Source of the DNA: Epiperipatus broadwayi
Lineage: Eukaryota > Onychophora > Udeonychophora > Euonychophora > Peripatidae
NCBI GenBank assembly: GCA_028023455.1
Contig: JAQFVV010012395.1
Coordinates: 5,828,001-5,892,000, forward strand
Length of the DNA stretch: 64,000 nt
Direction of reading: 5' to 3'
The position numbers and the translations under genes were made by a program. Below are positions 11,160-22,089 of this stretch, one piece after another (the stretch's first letter is position 1; each line of letters starts with the position of its first letter). Under the pieces are notes generated by a model. That model saw only the letters and a program-made list of their open reading frames with translations. It was not told the origin of the DNA and ran no database searches.

Positions 11160-12540
11160 TCTGACAAAAATGGTGTACATCGAAAAATAAATTTATTAAA
11201 TAGACATAATTATTGTTTTTTCTCTTTTAACACTAAAACAAGTAGTCGAGAAACATTTGTATTCTATACTAAAAGAGAACTGATTAACCAGAACACATTC
11301 CCAAAAACATTTTGAATTATCACACTGTTTAATTCGATTATTCAATGCTTCCATAGAATTGGTTATAAGGGAGACAGATATAGTATTGAACCACACTCCT
11401 AATATAAATAAAAAAAAAACATCAAAAGATTTTTAGTTTAGATTTAGTGTATATTAGATAACAATAGTATCTCTGTCTTACTATAAGCAATTTTGTATAT
11501 GTATTGACTGGTCAATGGACACAGGCAAACCAAATAAGCTCTCAGTAATTTTCAGGCTAATTGGCTCTTTTTTGATATAAAATATATTAGTATTTATTGA
11601 TTGTTAATGCTTACAGAGAACTTATTTTAATGTAAAAAGAGATACAAATCATTGCATCTTGTAAGTAATTAATATAAATTAATAATTTGATACTTTGTTT
11701 TGTTAGATATCATTTTTATTAAGTGTTTTATAAATAGTCATTATAAAGTATGGTAGGCATTTCAGTGTTAAAAGTTATACATATATAGGCAATAAAAGAA
11801 ATTGACTTGGTTTAAAATTTTAAGGTGCATGTTAATTCAGGAATAGGTTAAAAATTATTAAACCACAGCCATAGAAAAGATAGAGTGTAAAATAATATTT
11901 CTATCCAAAAAAAAAAAGATTAAATAGCAAACACCAATTATAGGAATATTTGCACAACCACTTACCTTTATTGTTAAAGAAGGTTGCCTTGACAACAGTT
12001 TGGAATTGTGAATTGTATTGATAATGGGATTGTCTACATGTTGACTTTTTTTGTGATTAATTATTAATTATACTGGATATTGGCATATAAGTAAAAAATA
12101 ACCAAACCCACTACTTGTTCAATACTTTTCTACTATTTTTTCTTTTCTATGGAAGTCTACAATTTTTTTTCTGACTTTCATATAGTGATGATAACTAGCT
12201 TCTTTTTACAAAGTAAAATTTTAAGAGTAAGGAATCAAGCAAATAAATAAATAAACATCATTCTTTTAGGTGACTGCTGTAAGCTGATAATAAAAAATTA
12301 CTAAATATAGAATTAATAGCTGCAAAAGTTGATAACTTAAGATTCAAAATCTTACACTTGAAATTTCAAATAATTTCTTTGAGTAGCATAATTACTATGA
12401 AATCAGTAAACATAAATAATTGACTAATCATGAAAGTGTATTAAAATTGAATCCATTGACATCTACTATTCTAATGAATAGTTGTCTGTAGGTAATGCAC
12501 AAATAATATCACATGATCACTATTCTTTATGCTTACACAA
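11160..12540. other. A+T-rich stretch with one faint repeat
   Basis: AAGGTTGCCTTGAC near 11980 recurs near 24033 within a somewhat similar context, which suggests an old dispersed repeat. Nothing else was recognised. Confidence 0.45.
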
Positions 12541-12546
12541 GCTATT

Positions 12547-12654
12547 TACACAGAAGCAAAACTCTCCATAAAATAGCACCACTCAATGCATCCACTGATT
12601 ACTCTGGCTTGCATTGAGTGACACTACTGTATGGAGAGTTTTGCCTCTGTGTAA
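12547..12654. repeat. Short fold-back related to the 49.9-50.5 kb repeat
   Basis: Arms 12547-12590 and 12610-12654 are inverted; both contain the GCAAAACTCTCCATA block (reverse complement in the right arm). That block also opens each unit of the hammerhead-bearing repeat at 49.9-50.5 kb, and occurs at 56715-56735. The hammerhead part itself is absent here. Confidence 0.75.
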
Positions 12655-12659
12655 TGCTT

Positions 12660-14550
12660 TAATATATATGTAATTCTTTGCAATATGCTTAGTTATAGAT
12701 TGTTCACTCCTGAGGTAACTTAAAATGTGCAAAATTCTGAGCCAACCCTCTCTATATATAACTGGGCAATTTAATGACTTGAATTCAAGCCTTAGATTAT
12801 TTGAAGTTAGAATTTATTTATGAGAATGTGCAGACATTGACTGCAACTCCATTTGGAATCTGGATTTACAGCAATCTCAAAAATGGGCTATTAAAAAGTA
12901 ATCTGAGAAATCGCATGCTTTGTAAATATCATTCTTAATTATAGATTTTACTTGCTATTAATTGATAACTGAACTATTAAAAATATACTTATTTAAGTGG
13001 ATAGTTAGAGATTTGGGTTTAAAAATCTTTGGGTTTTTTTTTTTTATAGTCTAATATAAATAAATAATTTAGCGATTTTTATATATATATACATTTTGCG
13101 GAAGGAAATAAATCTTTGCCCACATGCTATTGGATTGATATATTAAATTTACATGCATTTACTCATTAATAAGTGTTTTAAAAGCATAAGTGAATGACTT
13201 ATGCTTAGAGATTATTCTTATATAAACCCAGACCAATGACCATGTTTAAATCAGGATTTGATCTTATTACTAGCCTGATATTTCAATTAATCAAAAAGCA
13301 TTATCTACTTCCTGAACAATGATCAAATAGCATAAAATAATCATGGTAATTTGGTGATATTGATTACAGTGCCTATGGAGCATAGCCTCTGTAACATTGA
13401 TAAAGAAATTATATATACATTGCATAGCTATAAAAATACAACACTAAAATAAAAATATTAGAATATTTAAGATTTGTGATGGATTTGATATTTCAAACAA
13501 TAGTCTTTTATTCTAATGCAATCTCAATTTTATTTTTTAAATTATAATAATTCTCTGTCAATAATTTTTTTAAATAATTTCTTCTAATTTAATCTATTTG
13601 TTTGGAATGGCTTAGGATTAGTTTCCTGTATATCAGCCATTTATTAAATAATGAAAACATAATAATGACACATTTAAATGTATATATTTAATCTGGATTA
13701 CCAATCAGTTAAGTTGTTCAGATCTGAAACAAGTTTGAATTTTACATACTTCAGCCAAAGTCAAAATATGTAAATGTTAAATAAGTAATCAACACTAGAG
13801 GGCATTGTATCAGGCTTCTATGATTAGCTAACAAGATTTCTGGACATATGGCCTATCCACAAAAACTTCTGATTTCATTTAATAAGAAACATATATCAGT
13901 CATTGGAAATAAATGATTTCTTACAATGAAATGATGCAAATATTAGTTTTTTTATATTTATTATAAATTTTTAATATATTAAAGACATTTTTGTTGTGTT
14001 TTAAAATAACAGCATATATTTTTTTTAAAAAGTATGTATGATTATATATCAATTCTTTTTTTTATCTTGTCTTTTTTTTAAAAATTATTTTATCTCAGTT
14101 TATTGCAAAATAAAGCATGAAAAAAATTTAAATTCTTTATCTTTTTTGATAAATATAGCCTGGGACTGAACCTTGCACAAAAGTAAAAATATATATTTAG
14201 TAGAAATTGAAAGATGTCTTACATTATGATTGTAGTGTACGAATTACTGCAGATAGTAACCCATTTTGTGGAATAACTAAATTTGAGCATTGGTTAAATT
14301 AAAATGGTCCTGAGATAATAACAGATATCATGAATTAACTGAATGCTGGATATTTTCAAAAAATTCACTCTTATTATCTGCATTCAATTGTAAAGCAGAT
14401 GATAGCTATTTTGATTCTAAGACACTGAATTATTGAATGAGAAAATAATATTCTCCACTATAGGGTAATACTACTAGTATATCTTTGTTAAAAGTTTAGC
14501 AATAGTTCACGATATCAGATAGATAGCAGTGATGCCAATATTTAAAAATT
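12660..14550. other. A+T-rich stretch, no feature recognised
   Basis: Homopolymer and TA runs only. Segments such as AGGCTTCTATGATTAGCTAAC near 13815 may be old repeats, but no family could be defended. Confidence 0.5.
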
Positions 14551-14572
14551 TTTTTTTGTAACCATTTTGTCT

Positions 14573-14667
14573 TTTTTTTCTTCTATGGGTCAAAGCATCG
14601 GCCAGGAAGCAAACCCGTAAACCCAGGACAACTGCTTGTACTGACCACTCAGCCACCAACACTTGAC
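14573..14667 (-). mobile_element. tRNA-derived SINE (type S1) with 16-bp TSD
   Basis: Minus-strand head GTCAAGTGTTGGTGGCTGAG, decayed B box, GATGCTTTGACCCATAG and an A-rich tail (T run near 14570-14581). Target-site duplications TAACCATTTTGTCTTT (14557-14572) and TAACTATTTTGTCTTT (14668-14683) differ at one position. This copy is shorter than its sisters, with part of the tRNA-like region deleted. Confidence 0.85.
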
Positions 14668-14689
14668 TAACTATTTTGTCTTTGTACAA

Positions 14690-15765
14690 AAAAAACTTTT
14701 ACAAAACAAAAACTGAAGAATGTTTAAACATCATTACCATGTTTTACAATATCTTCTAAATTAATAATTTAAAATAACCATGATTTCAAACTCAGGCCAT
14801 AAACCAATTAAGCTATTCAGAGTTTAAAGAGTTCCTAAGTTTAAATATTTTAATTAATCTGAATTATCCAAAGAATAACAGGAAACCAAGTATAATATTA
14901 AAGCAAGGTATTGCATATGATTCATAAAACCTCTAAATAACTCTCATTTGGCATCGTAATCAGAATACCATAATGAACTTTCCAGAGATCTTCTTAAATG
15001 ATTTGATATTTGGGGCAAATGAAAATATCATAATAAGACTTTATAATAAATAACCAACTGACAAGGAATGAATCAGATAAAAAGATCATTATATATATAT
15101 ATATAAATGTATAATGGGAAGATCCTCATAATGAAGGTTAGTGCACTTATCTTCCATGCCCATAATCTATGATACAAATGAGGATGAAGTTTGGAGAATT
15201 TTTAAGATAGCTGATCCATAGAAAACCCAGATAATAATTTGCAATTGATTGATAAATGAATATCTAGCTGCTCTTAATTTTAAATGAAGTCAAAAAGAAG
15301 TTTCAAAAATAATTGGAACTGATAAATATCAATTCATTGATCACTAAAGAAAAATGATTGTAATATGAAGCAATCTTCATTATTAGTAAAGGAAATATCA
15401 ACATATATAAAATCTGTGTCCAAGATCTTTATTTTTTTAATAATTAAAATGGTCAATAATAAATTATCCATGTTTCCTATAGTTTTTATAAAATTATATA
15501 TTAAATAACTGTATACAAAAATATTTGCTTTAAGAATTCTTTAATAATATATATATGTGTGTGTGTGTGATAGATTTTGGAAACTAGAGGAACTATTATT
15601 TTATTCTTTTTTAGTGGAGGTAAAAAAGAATACATCCTTAATGAGTAAAGTTTCAAATTCTAGATTAATCAAATAATTTTGTAAAAATGACTGCAGTATA
15701 AAAATGATTGTATAACGTTAAAAATGTAGTTATGTTAAATAATAATATAAATTACATGAAGAAAG
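14690..15765. other. A+T-rich stretch with weak SINE-like traces
   Basis: The minus strand of 14770-14840 (GCCTGAGTTTGAAATC) and the plus strand of 15118-15240 (GGAAGATCCTCATAATGAAG) vaguely resemble decayed tRNA-derived SINEs; neither has a TSD. A TG/TA microsatellite lies at 15547-15570. Confidence 0.35.
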
Positions 15766-15769
15766 CAAA

Positions 15770-16515
15770 TACAAGATTCAATGCTGTCTTTTGTCAGTAA
15801 TATAAATATTGCCTAAATGAAGCAGAAAAGCTGAATTACAGTATATTGTGAAGAGAGATGTAAAACAACCAAAAGTTATCTAGAATCTTTTGGAGATTTG
15901 CCAAATATATGTCATATATTCATTGTTCTAGGCCAAGGGTCAGCAAACTGCAGATTGTGAGCCACATACAAATATAAGATTCAATGCTGTCTTTTGCCTA
16001 AATGAATCAGAAAAGCGGAATTATAGTGTATTGTGAAGAGAGATGTAAAACAACCAAACGTTATCTAGAATCTTTTGGAGATTTGCCAAATATATGTCAT
16101 ATATTCATTGTTCTAGGCCAAGGGTCAGCAACCTGCAGATTGTGAGCCACATACAAATATAAGATTCAATGCTGTCTTTTGCCTAAATGAATCAGAAAAG
16201 TGGAATTATAGTGTATTGTGAAGAGAGATGTAAAACAACCAAACATTATCTAGAATCTTTTGGGGATTTGCCAAATATATGTCATATATTCATTGTTCTA
16301 GGCCAAGGGTCAGCAACCTGCAGATTGTGAGCCACATGCAAATATAAGATTCAATGCTGTCTTTTGCCTAAATAAATCAGAAAAGTTGAATTATAGTGTA
16401 TTGTAAAGAGAAATATAAAACAGCCAAAAGTTATCTAGATTCTTTTGGAGATTTGACAAATATATGTCATATATTCATTGCTCTAGGCCGAGAGTCGGCA
16501 ACTTGCAGATTGTGA
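15770..16515. repeat. 185-bp tandem repeat, about four copies
   Basis: GCCACAT landmarks at 15961, 16146, 16331 and 16516 are exactly 185 bp apart, and the units between them are about 95 percent alike. A first, partial and more diverged unit starts near 15775. Each unit ends with TAGGCCAAGGGTCAGCAA and TGCAGATTGTGAGCC, which equals the left end of the hAT-like element that follows. The array thus seems to have grown by tandem duplication of a hAT end with its flank. Confidence 0.9.
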
Positions 16516-17053
16516 GCCACATGCAGCATTTTGATCCAAAACTTGCATCTTTTTTTAACATGATAAACATTTTTTATTTTTACTTTTAATATTTTCCTTA
16601 TCCACTCCTGCTTGACTGCCAACACATAATAATACTGACTGAGTTTAAAAGTAGCTAAGATTTTAGATTGACAGTAGTAGCTGTAGAATATTTTCTTATT
16701 TATTCTCCTATAAGAATTTTATAAAAAAAAAAAATTAGAAATCAATTTAATGATGTGAGCTTGGAAAGTTGTTTAAAACTGAAAATTCCAAATTATTCTA
16801 TCAAATTGTACTAAGTTTGTACCACATTAAAAATATAAAAAATCTTATTAATGTCAAATCGTGTGTCTGTTTGTTTTTAAAGATAATTTCAATTGTCATT
16901 ACATATATATGGATTCTTATTAAATGTTCAAAGACAACTACAACCACTTAAAAATCTGTATTTTTATCTCTTCCCTTGTGATTCTTAATATTTTGGTCAG
17001 AATATATTTAAAGAAAAAAGACCTGCATGTTAAAAAAAGTTGCTGATCCCTAA
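16484..17053. mobile_element. Non-autonomous hAT-like element
   Basis: The left end reads TAGGCCGAGAGTCGGCAAC and, read inward on the minus strand, the right end reads TTAGGGATCAGCAAC; the shared form (TAGGG)NTC(G/A)GCAAC plus the following GTGAGCCACATGC is typical of hAT-type elements. The 60-codon frame at 16769-16951 is chance. No convincing 8-bp TSD was found, perhaps because the left flank has been rearranged into the 185-bp array. Confidence 0.55.
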
Positions 17054-17167
17054 TTTAAAGTATCTTACATCATTAAGATATTAAAATAAATTGTGTTGAG
17101 ATTTTAAATAATGGTGAACTATCATTAACAATTAAGAGCAATTATCAAGAGCATGGCAAAAAATCAA

Positions 17168-18523
17168 TGGTACTGTTCTATTAGATCGTGTCAGATGGTG
17201 CTATTTATATGCAAAAGCATGTAAATATGCCATTTACATGGCTGCTGCCTTCGAGGCTTATATATCTATGCACAAAAGCACAGCAAGAAGTCATTTAAAT
17301 GTGGCAGCTGGTGACAATGATATTACTTCTATGCTATAAACAACAAAAAGATGTCATTTATCAGCAGCCAGCCTGCTTTAGTGTTATACACTTTATCCCA
17401 ATTCTCACAGTTCAAAGTTCGCTACAGTATCGTGTGAGGGTGTCTGGACTTCAGCCTGCACAACTCTTCAAATATGTATGTCAAAGAAATTAGCTTAAAA
17501 GTCATCTGACCTATTATTACCTCCTAACAATTGTCAACCCTTCACCACGCTTCCCTACTCATATGTGGAACCTTAAAAAAATTCAGAAAGGGGTCCAAGC
17601 AAGATTTTGCCCAGCTCACGTGAAGTCACATTCACACAAGAACATATCCACGACAAATAAAATGGCTGACTTGAATATGGACCGTTTGAAATTGGAGCAA
17701 CTGCTATCCACGGAAGCCGGTGTACATGGTGAATTAATTAATTCTACTCTAATAGAATCTTTATGGTATGTCAAATTGCTAAGGTTTTAATTCTTGCAGA
17801 TGTAAAAAGGCATACCATCTGCCCTACATTGCAGGACTAAGATGAAATTTTTGACCACTTGTAGTTAAAGCTTTTTAAATTTTTTGTAGCCTAAAATTGT
17901 TCTCGACTAAATTACAGGAATTGATTAAGGAAATCAATGAATTACATTAACATTGGAATAAAATGTATGACTGTAAAATTTCTCATAGTTCTATCCAGAG
18001 ACCAAAAGAAATTGTCCAACGAATACATTTATTAATCTTAAAAAAAAAAACAATCGAGTTGGAAATTATTAATCGTTCTTAATAGGTGCCATTAATATCC
18101 AGATCCATATTCTTTCAAAGATAGGTATTGTAATAAATCAATCAATAAATACATACTTTTCCCTTTCAAAAAAAAGTAAAAAACAGTGCAGTAATTAAAG
18201 CATTATCAGCATTTTTTCTACCACAATGTAGTTAGTTATCTCTCAAGCAATACTAGTAGACTTTGTAAAATATGCAGAGAGGGGGGATGATGGTTTTGAC
18301 AATCAGTGCTGGCATATATGAGGAATTCTACTAAAATAGAATATTTGCAATAACTCATGTTTATATAAAATTGTTCCAGTAAATTTATTAAGGAAATAAA
18401 TGAATTACGTTAACCTGTAGGATTATTATTCTTTGACAAATAACAGGGTGGCTCGGTATTTATGTGTTTTTGCATAGCAACAATGCCATCAAGCAGCTGA
18501 CACAATCTAATAGAACAATACCA
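17168..18523. mobile_element. Unclassified DNA transposon with 25-bp TIRs
   Basis: The left end TGGTACTGTTCTATTAGATC and the inverted right end TGGTATTGTTCTATTAGATT are alike over about 25 bp. The direct repeat AATCAA sits at 17162-17167 and 18524-18529; if one base is trimmed from each end, a 7/8 match of 8 bp results, as hAT elements would give. Inside lie two short frames (17299-17493, 17563-17790) in a GC-richer zone and a partial internal duplication (GAAATNAATGAATTAC near 17930 and 18393). Superfamily is unresolved. Confidence 0.65.
17563..17790 (+). CDS. Unrecognised 75-codon frame inside the 17.2-18.5 kb element
   Basis: The frame is less A+T-rich than its surroundings and contains FCPAHVKSHSHK and MADLNMDRLKLEQLL. 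No domain is recognised. It could be a transposase remnant, as it lies between TIRs, or a captured fragment. The upstream frame 17299-17493 is in the same element and equally unrecognised. Confidence 0.25.
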   Translation: MWNLKKIQKGVQARFCPAHVKSHSHKNISTTNKMADLNMDRLKLEQLLSTEAGVHGELINSTLIESLWYVKLLRF

Positions 18524-18784
18524 AATCAACTTGCATATATCTCATATTATCATGATTCTAGATTTGAGAATTGATAAATGACTAGTTGTAGCTATATATG
18601 TTTTCATTTTACAATATTAGAAATAGAACATTCTATAATCTAGAATGAGAAGATATTCAGTATGAACAAATCATTTTATAAAAATATAATTTGCACATCA
18701 AGTTGAGTGCCTCAATTTATCTTGAAATGAAGATATTTATCTGAAATTACTATCATTTTCAATCATTATTGATCTACGATATGA

Positions 18785-20025
18785 TGAAGATCTTCAAGTT
18801 TAAATCAGTTTATCTAATCTCTAGATTCTTTTCCATAACATACTAGCAAACTTCCCTATTTCATATTCTCTTGGGATCCAATTTACAACTTCATCTGCTC
18901 ATCTATTATCATCTCTTCTAGCTCTATGTCCAACACAGCTCCATTTTAATCTATTAATTTTCAATTCTTTTAATGATGTTAGTGATACATGTTTGTTCTT
19001 TTATCCATGTATTTTGTTTTCAGTCTCTTCTTGCTATTCCCAACATACCTTTCTCCATATTTCATTGAATAGTCTGATATTGCTCTTCTGTTAAGTATTC
19101 TAATTTTAGATCCATAAATGAGAACTGGTAAAATATATTTATTAAAAACCTTCATTTTCAAATATATAGATATATTTTCTTTTAATATTATTTCTAACAA
19201 AAACCCTCAAATCCAAATTTAATTTTATGATTAATTTCATCCATTATGTATCCATCTGCATTAATAAATTCATGATTATCAATCTCCAATTTTCACTTTT
19301 TCTAAAAAAAAAAATCATAAGGACATTATTTTAGTTTTTTTAGTATTTATCTTTAGACTTAATTACATCTGATAACTCTTGCAAAATTTTCTAAAACACC
19401 GAAACTTAACTTGCAAAAACAACCATCTGCAAATATAGCTAATTTAAATAATCTCCATTTATTTTTGTTCCCTTAGTTCCCCATTTTAAATCACAAAATA
19501 TATCCTACGAAATTGCTGTAAGAATTTTTGGAGATCTTGCTGTCACATCTTGATATTCTCCAGAATATGATAATGTTCTGAGTCTATATCTTAATTATCC
19601 AATGCTTTAGTCATTGTAGAAATACTTATAGAATCAAATACCATTTAATAATCCACAGCATAATGCCAATTCATATTCATTGGTCCTTTTTATAATTTCT
19701 CTGAATACTTGGATGTGATTCATTGTGCTAAAATCACTTTTAAATCCAGCTTGTTCTTTTGTTGTAGACAAGTTATAATTATCTAGGTAAAATTTTTGTA
19801 TAAAACTAATAAAAGATTGATAAAGGTCTGCAATTTCTGATATCAACTTTACCACATTTCTCAAATACCAAAATTACTACTGTATTGTTGTCTAACTTTG
19901 TGACAATTTTTTCATAAGCTTCTTTTGAAATATCAATAATAAAATTCTGACAATAAAATCTCTCAAAATAATTTTAAAATGTTTAGTACTCATCAAAAGC
20001 ATTTGGTGCATCCATATTGTAACGT
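18785..20025 (-). mobile_element. LINE family L-A, copy 1: RT and C-terminal part
   Basis: Read from high to low coordinate on the minus strand: an RT N-terminal block with VVILVFEKCGK (about 19890-19855), NLSTTKEQAGFKSDFSTMNH (about 19775-19717), HIQVFREIIKRTNEYE, then after frameshifts KMKVFNKYILPVLIYGS (about 19160-19110), then a decayed WAGHIARRDDNRW block (about 18945-18900). These are the conserved blocks of RTE-like LINEs. Frames at 19634-19864 and 18979-19200 cover parts of it. Multiple frameshifts make it dead. The endonuclease part lies at 21805-22080, split off by later events. Confidence 0.8.
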
Positions 20026-20048
20026 TTTTTACTGTTTGGTGTTGAACC

Positions 20049-21275
20049 CATCCTAAGGCTAATCACTAAAGCTTTTTGGGGTTGATGTCAGCAAAAGCTT
20101 TGGTCCGCTCCTGCATAACAAATTATTTCAGCATAGAGTGGTCCTGGATCTTTTGTAATCTAGGACCAGCCCAAAAAACCAGATAAGACCCTGATGGCCA
20201 TTATTTTCTTCTTTTTATACTTGCAATCAGTTTTTAGACTCCTTCACATATATTATCTTTTGTTCTTTTATCAGAATATAATATAATAATCTTGTACATT
20301 ATTTCTTATTTTCAGTTACAAAGTTAATTTTTTTATGAATTACTTCCACCATCTTTAATTAGCGTTAGAAAGATTTTTTTGATCATAATCTTTTACGTTT
20401 GGAATTTCTTTCTTTTTGTTTATCTGGATTAGTAATCTTAAAGTACTTTATTCTTTCCAATTCTAACTTTTATTTTTAATTAAATAGATAATATTAAACA
20501 TGAAAATAACGTTCATTGTATGTTTAAAAAAATAAACTTCATTAATTAAAATGGTTCAATATCCCCAGGCTAAATAATCAAGAATAAAATAGGGAATTGA
20601 ACCTATAAAATATGGGATTGAATTTATTTTATTCTTGATTATTTAGCCCTGGGATATTGAACCATTTTATATATAGTTCAAATATATTGGCATTGGTTAT
20701 ATTTAAAAAAGCTTCAAAAAAAAAAATTTAAAAATCTTTAAAAGTTGCAATTGAATTTTTAATTAGTGAAGTTTTTTTTTTTTTAAAACATACAATGAAA
20801 CTTATTTTCATGTTTAATGTTATCTGTTTAATTAAAAATAAAAGTTAGAATTGGAAAGAATAAAAGTACTTTAAGATTACTAATCCAGATAAACAAAAAA
20901 AAAGAAATTTCAAACGTAAAAGATTATGATCAGAAAAATCTTTCTAACGTTAATTAAAGATGGTGGAAGTAATTCATAAAAAAATAAACTTGGTAGCTGA
21001 AAATAAAAAATAATGTACAAGATTATTATTTTGTATTCTGATAAAAGAATAAAAGATAATATATGCACAGGAATCTGAAAACTGATCGCAAATATAAAAG
21101 GAAGAAAATAACAGCAATCAGGGTCATCTGGTTTTCTTTTGACTGGATCACAAAAGATCCAGGACCACTCTATGCTGAAATAATTCATCATGCACAAGTG
21201 GAGTAAAGTTTTTGCCGACACTGTTCATCATGAAGATGTCAATCCCAAAAAGCTTTCATGACTAGCCTTAGGATG
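20049..21275. repeat. Large inverted repeat (hairpin) with arms of about 550-650 bp
   Basis: The left arm runs from CATCCTAAGG at 20049 to about 20600; the right arm runs from about 20620 to CCTTAGGATG ending at 21275. Landmarks mirror each other, for example ATTTCAGCATAGAGTGGTCC at 20130-20149 and its complement near 21163-21182. The centre has a second, tight inverted repeat (GGCTAAATAATCAAGAATAA at 20569, mirrored near 20640). Divergence of about 15 percent means it is not recent. It interrupts LINE copy L-A1. It may be a fold-back element, or the interior of an LTR-like or DIRS-like element; no protein was found. Confidence 0.85.
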
Positions 21276-21617
21276 AAGCAAGAAAAATTTAAAACCAATG
21301 GCCAAGAGCTCATTCTACCTCTCATAAAAAACATGCATAGCAATCAACAATCTATGTAAACTCGCTAAGCTTACTGGTAAGATTATTCATATTTCTAATT
21401 TGTGACCAAAAAATGTTCGCAACTAAAGTTAGCTGTAAGCTTATAATACCAATAGACATTAACTTTAAGTAAGAAGCTTTTAACACCCATATAGACATTC
21501 ACTATTCTTATTATTCAGGGACTTTCAGTTACAGCTTTCTAGAAGAAACTTAAGAATTGAACATTAATTGTTAAATTGTTTTAATTATTTTACCTATCTG
21601 GATTAGCGTGTATGCCC

Positions 21618-21808
21618 CACATTGGGCACCATTATAATGTTTTTTTACCATTCAGATAGGCCTATTATGCACTAGAATGCATGAGTTAATTAGAAAATAT
21701 AGCTGTTTTCCAAAATATGAATGAAATATTTTCTTCTTTGATTAACTCACACATTCTAGTGCGTAATAGAAGGCCTTTCCGAATGGTAAAAAACATAATA
21801 TAAAATCC
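21618..21808 (-). repeat. Palindromic LTR-like block followed by a tRNA-Lys-like primer site
   Basis: The block 21638-21808 has inverted ends (GTTTTTTACCATTC on the minus strand at its start, GAATGGTAAAAAAACATTAT at its end) with arms of about 65 bp. Immediately after it on the minus strand comes TGGTGCCCAATGTGGGGC (21635 down to 21618), which matches the classical tRNA-Lys(1,2) primer-binding site of LTR elements at 16 of 18 bases. A related end, TGTAACGTTTTTTAC, lies at 20023-20037. This suggests a decayed LTR element around the hairpin; a simple MITE is the alternative. No TSD was found. Confidence 0.4.
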
Positions 21809-22080
21809 TCTGCTTTTTCATCATCAATGATAACTTGTTCATAATAAATGTGAATTATCTGCATTTAGTATCTTCCATTAATTTGAATAACTAATTTTGC
21901 TATTCCATCTGATATACCATCAATTTCCACAATGATGTTCTTTAACTTTTTATTTGTGATGAATTCTGCATTTCCAGTATTTGTGCCATAGTAGTAAAGT
22001 ACATATCCACTTTTTAAATCACTTCTTGACCTTTTATTTTACCTTCACACAAACTCCAACAATATCTCATTTAATATTAG
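21805..22080 (-). mobile_element. LINE family L-A, copy 1: endonuclease fragment
   Basis: On the minus strand one frame reads KKLKNIIVEIDGISDGIAK, then VIQINGRY, then IIHIYYEQVIIDDEKAEDF. This resembles the middle of the apurinic-endonuclease-like domain that precedes the RT in this LINE type. It has the same strand and the correct order relative to 18785-20025, so the two are probably one insertion, later split by the hairpin and LTR-like block. Confidence 0.6.
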
Positions 22081-22089
22081 ATAATTTTT

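Noticed and set aside
12547-12654. Hammerhead in the 12.6-kb fold-back
   Set aside because: It shares flanking sequence with the hammerhead-C repeat but neither the CUGANGA nor the GAAA box is present.
18979-19864. Two independent minus-strand genes
   Set aside because: Both frames are blocks of one decayed LINE in the expected order.
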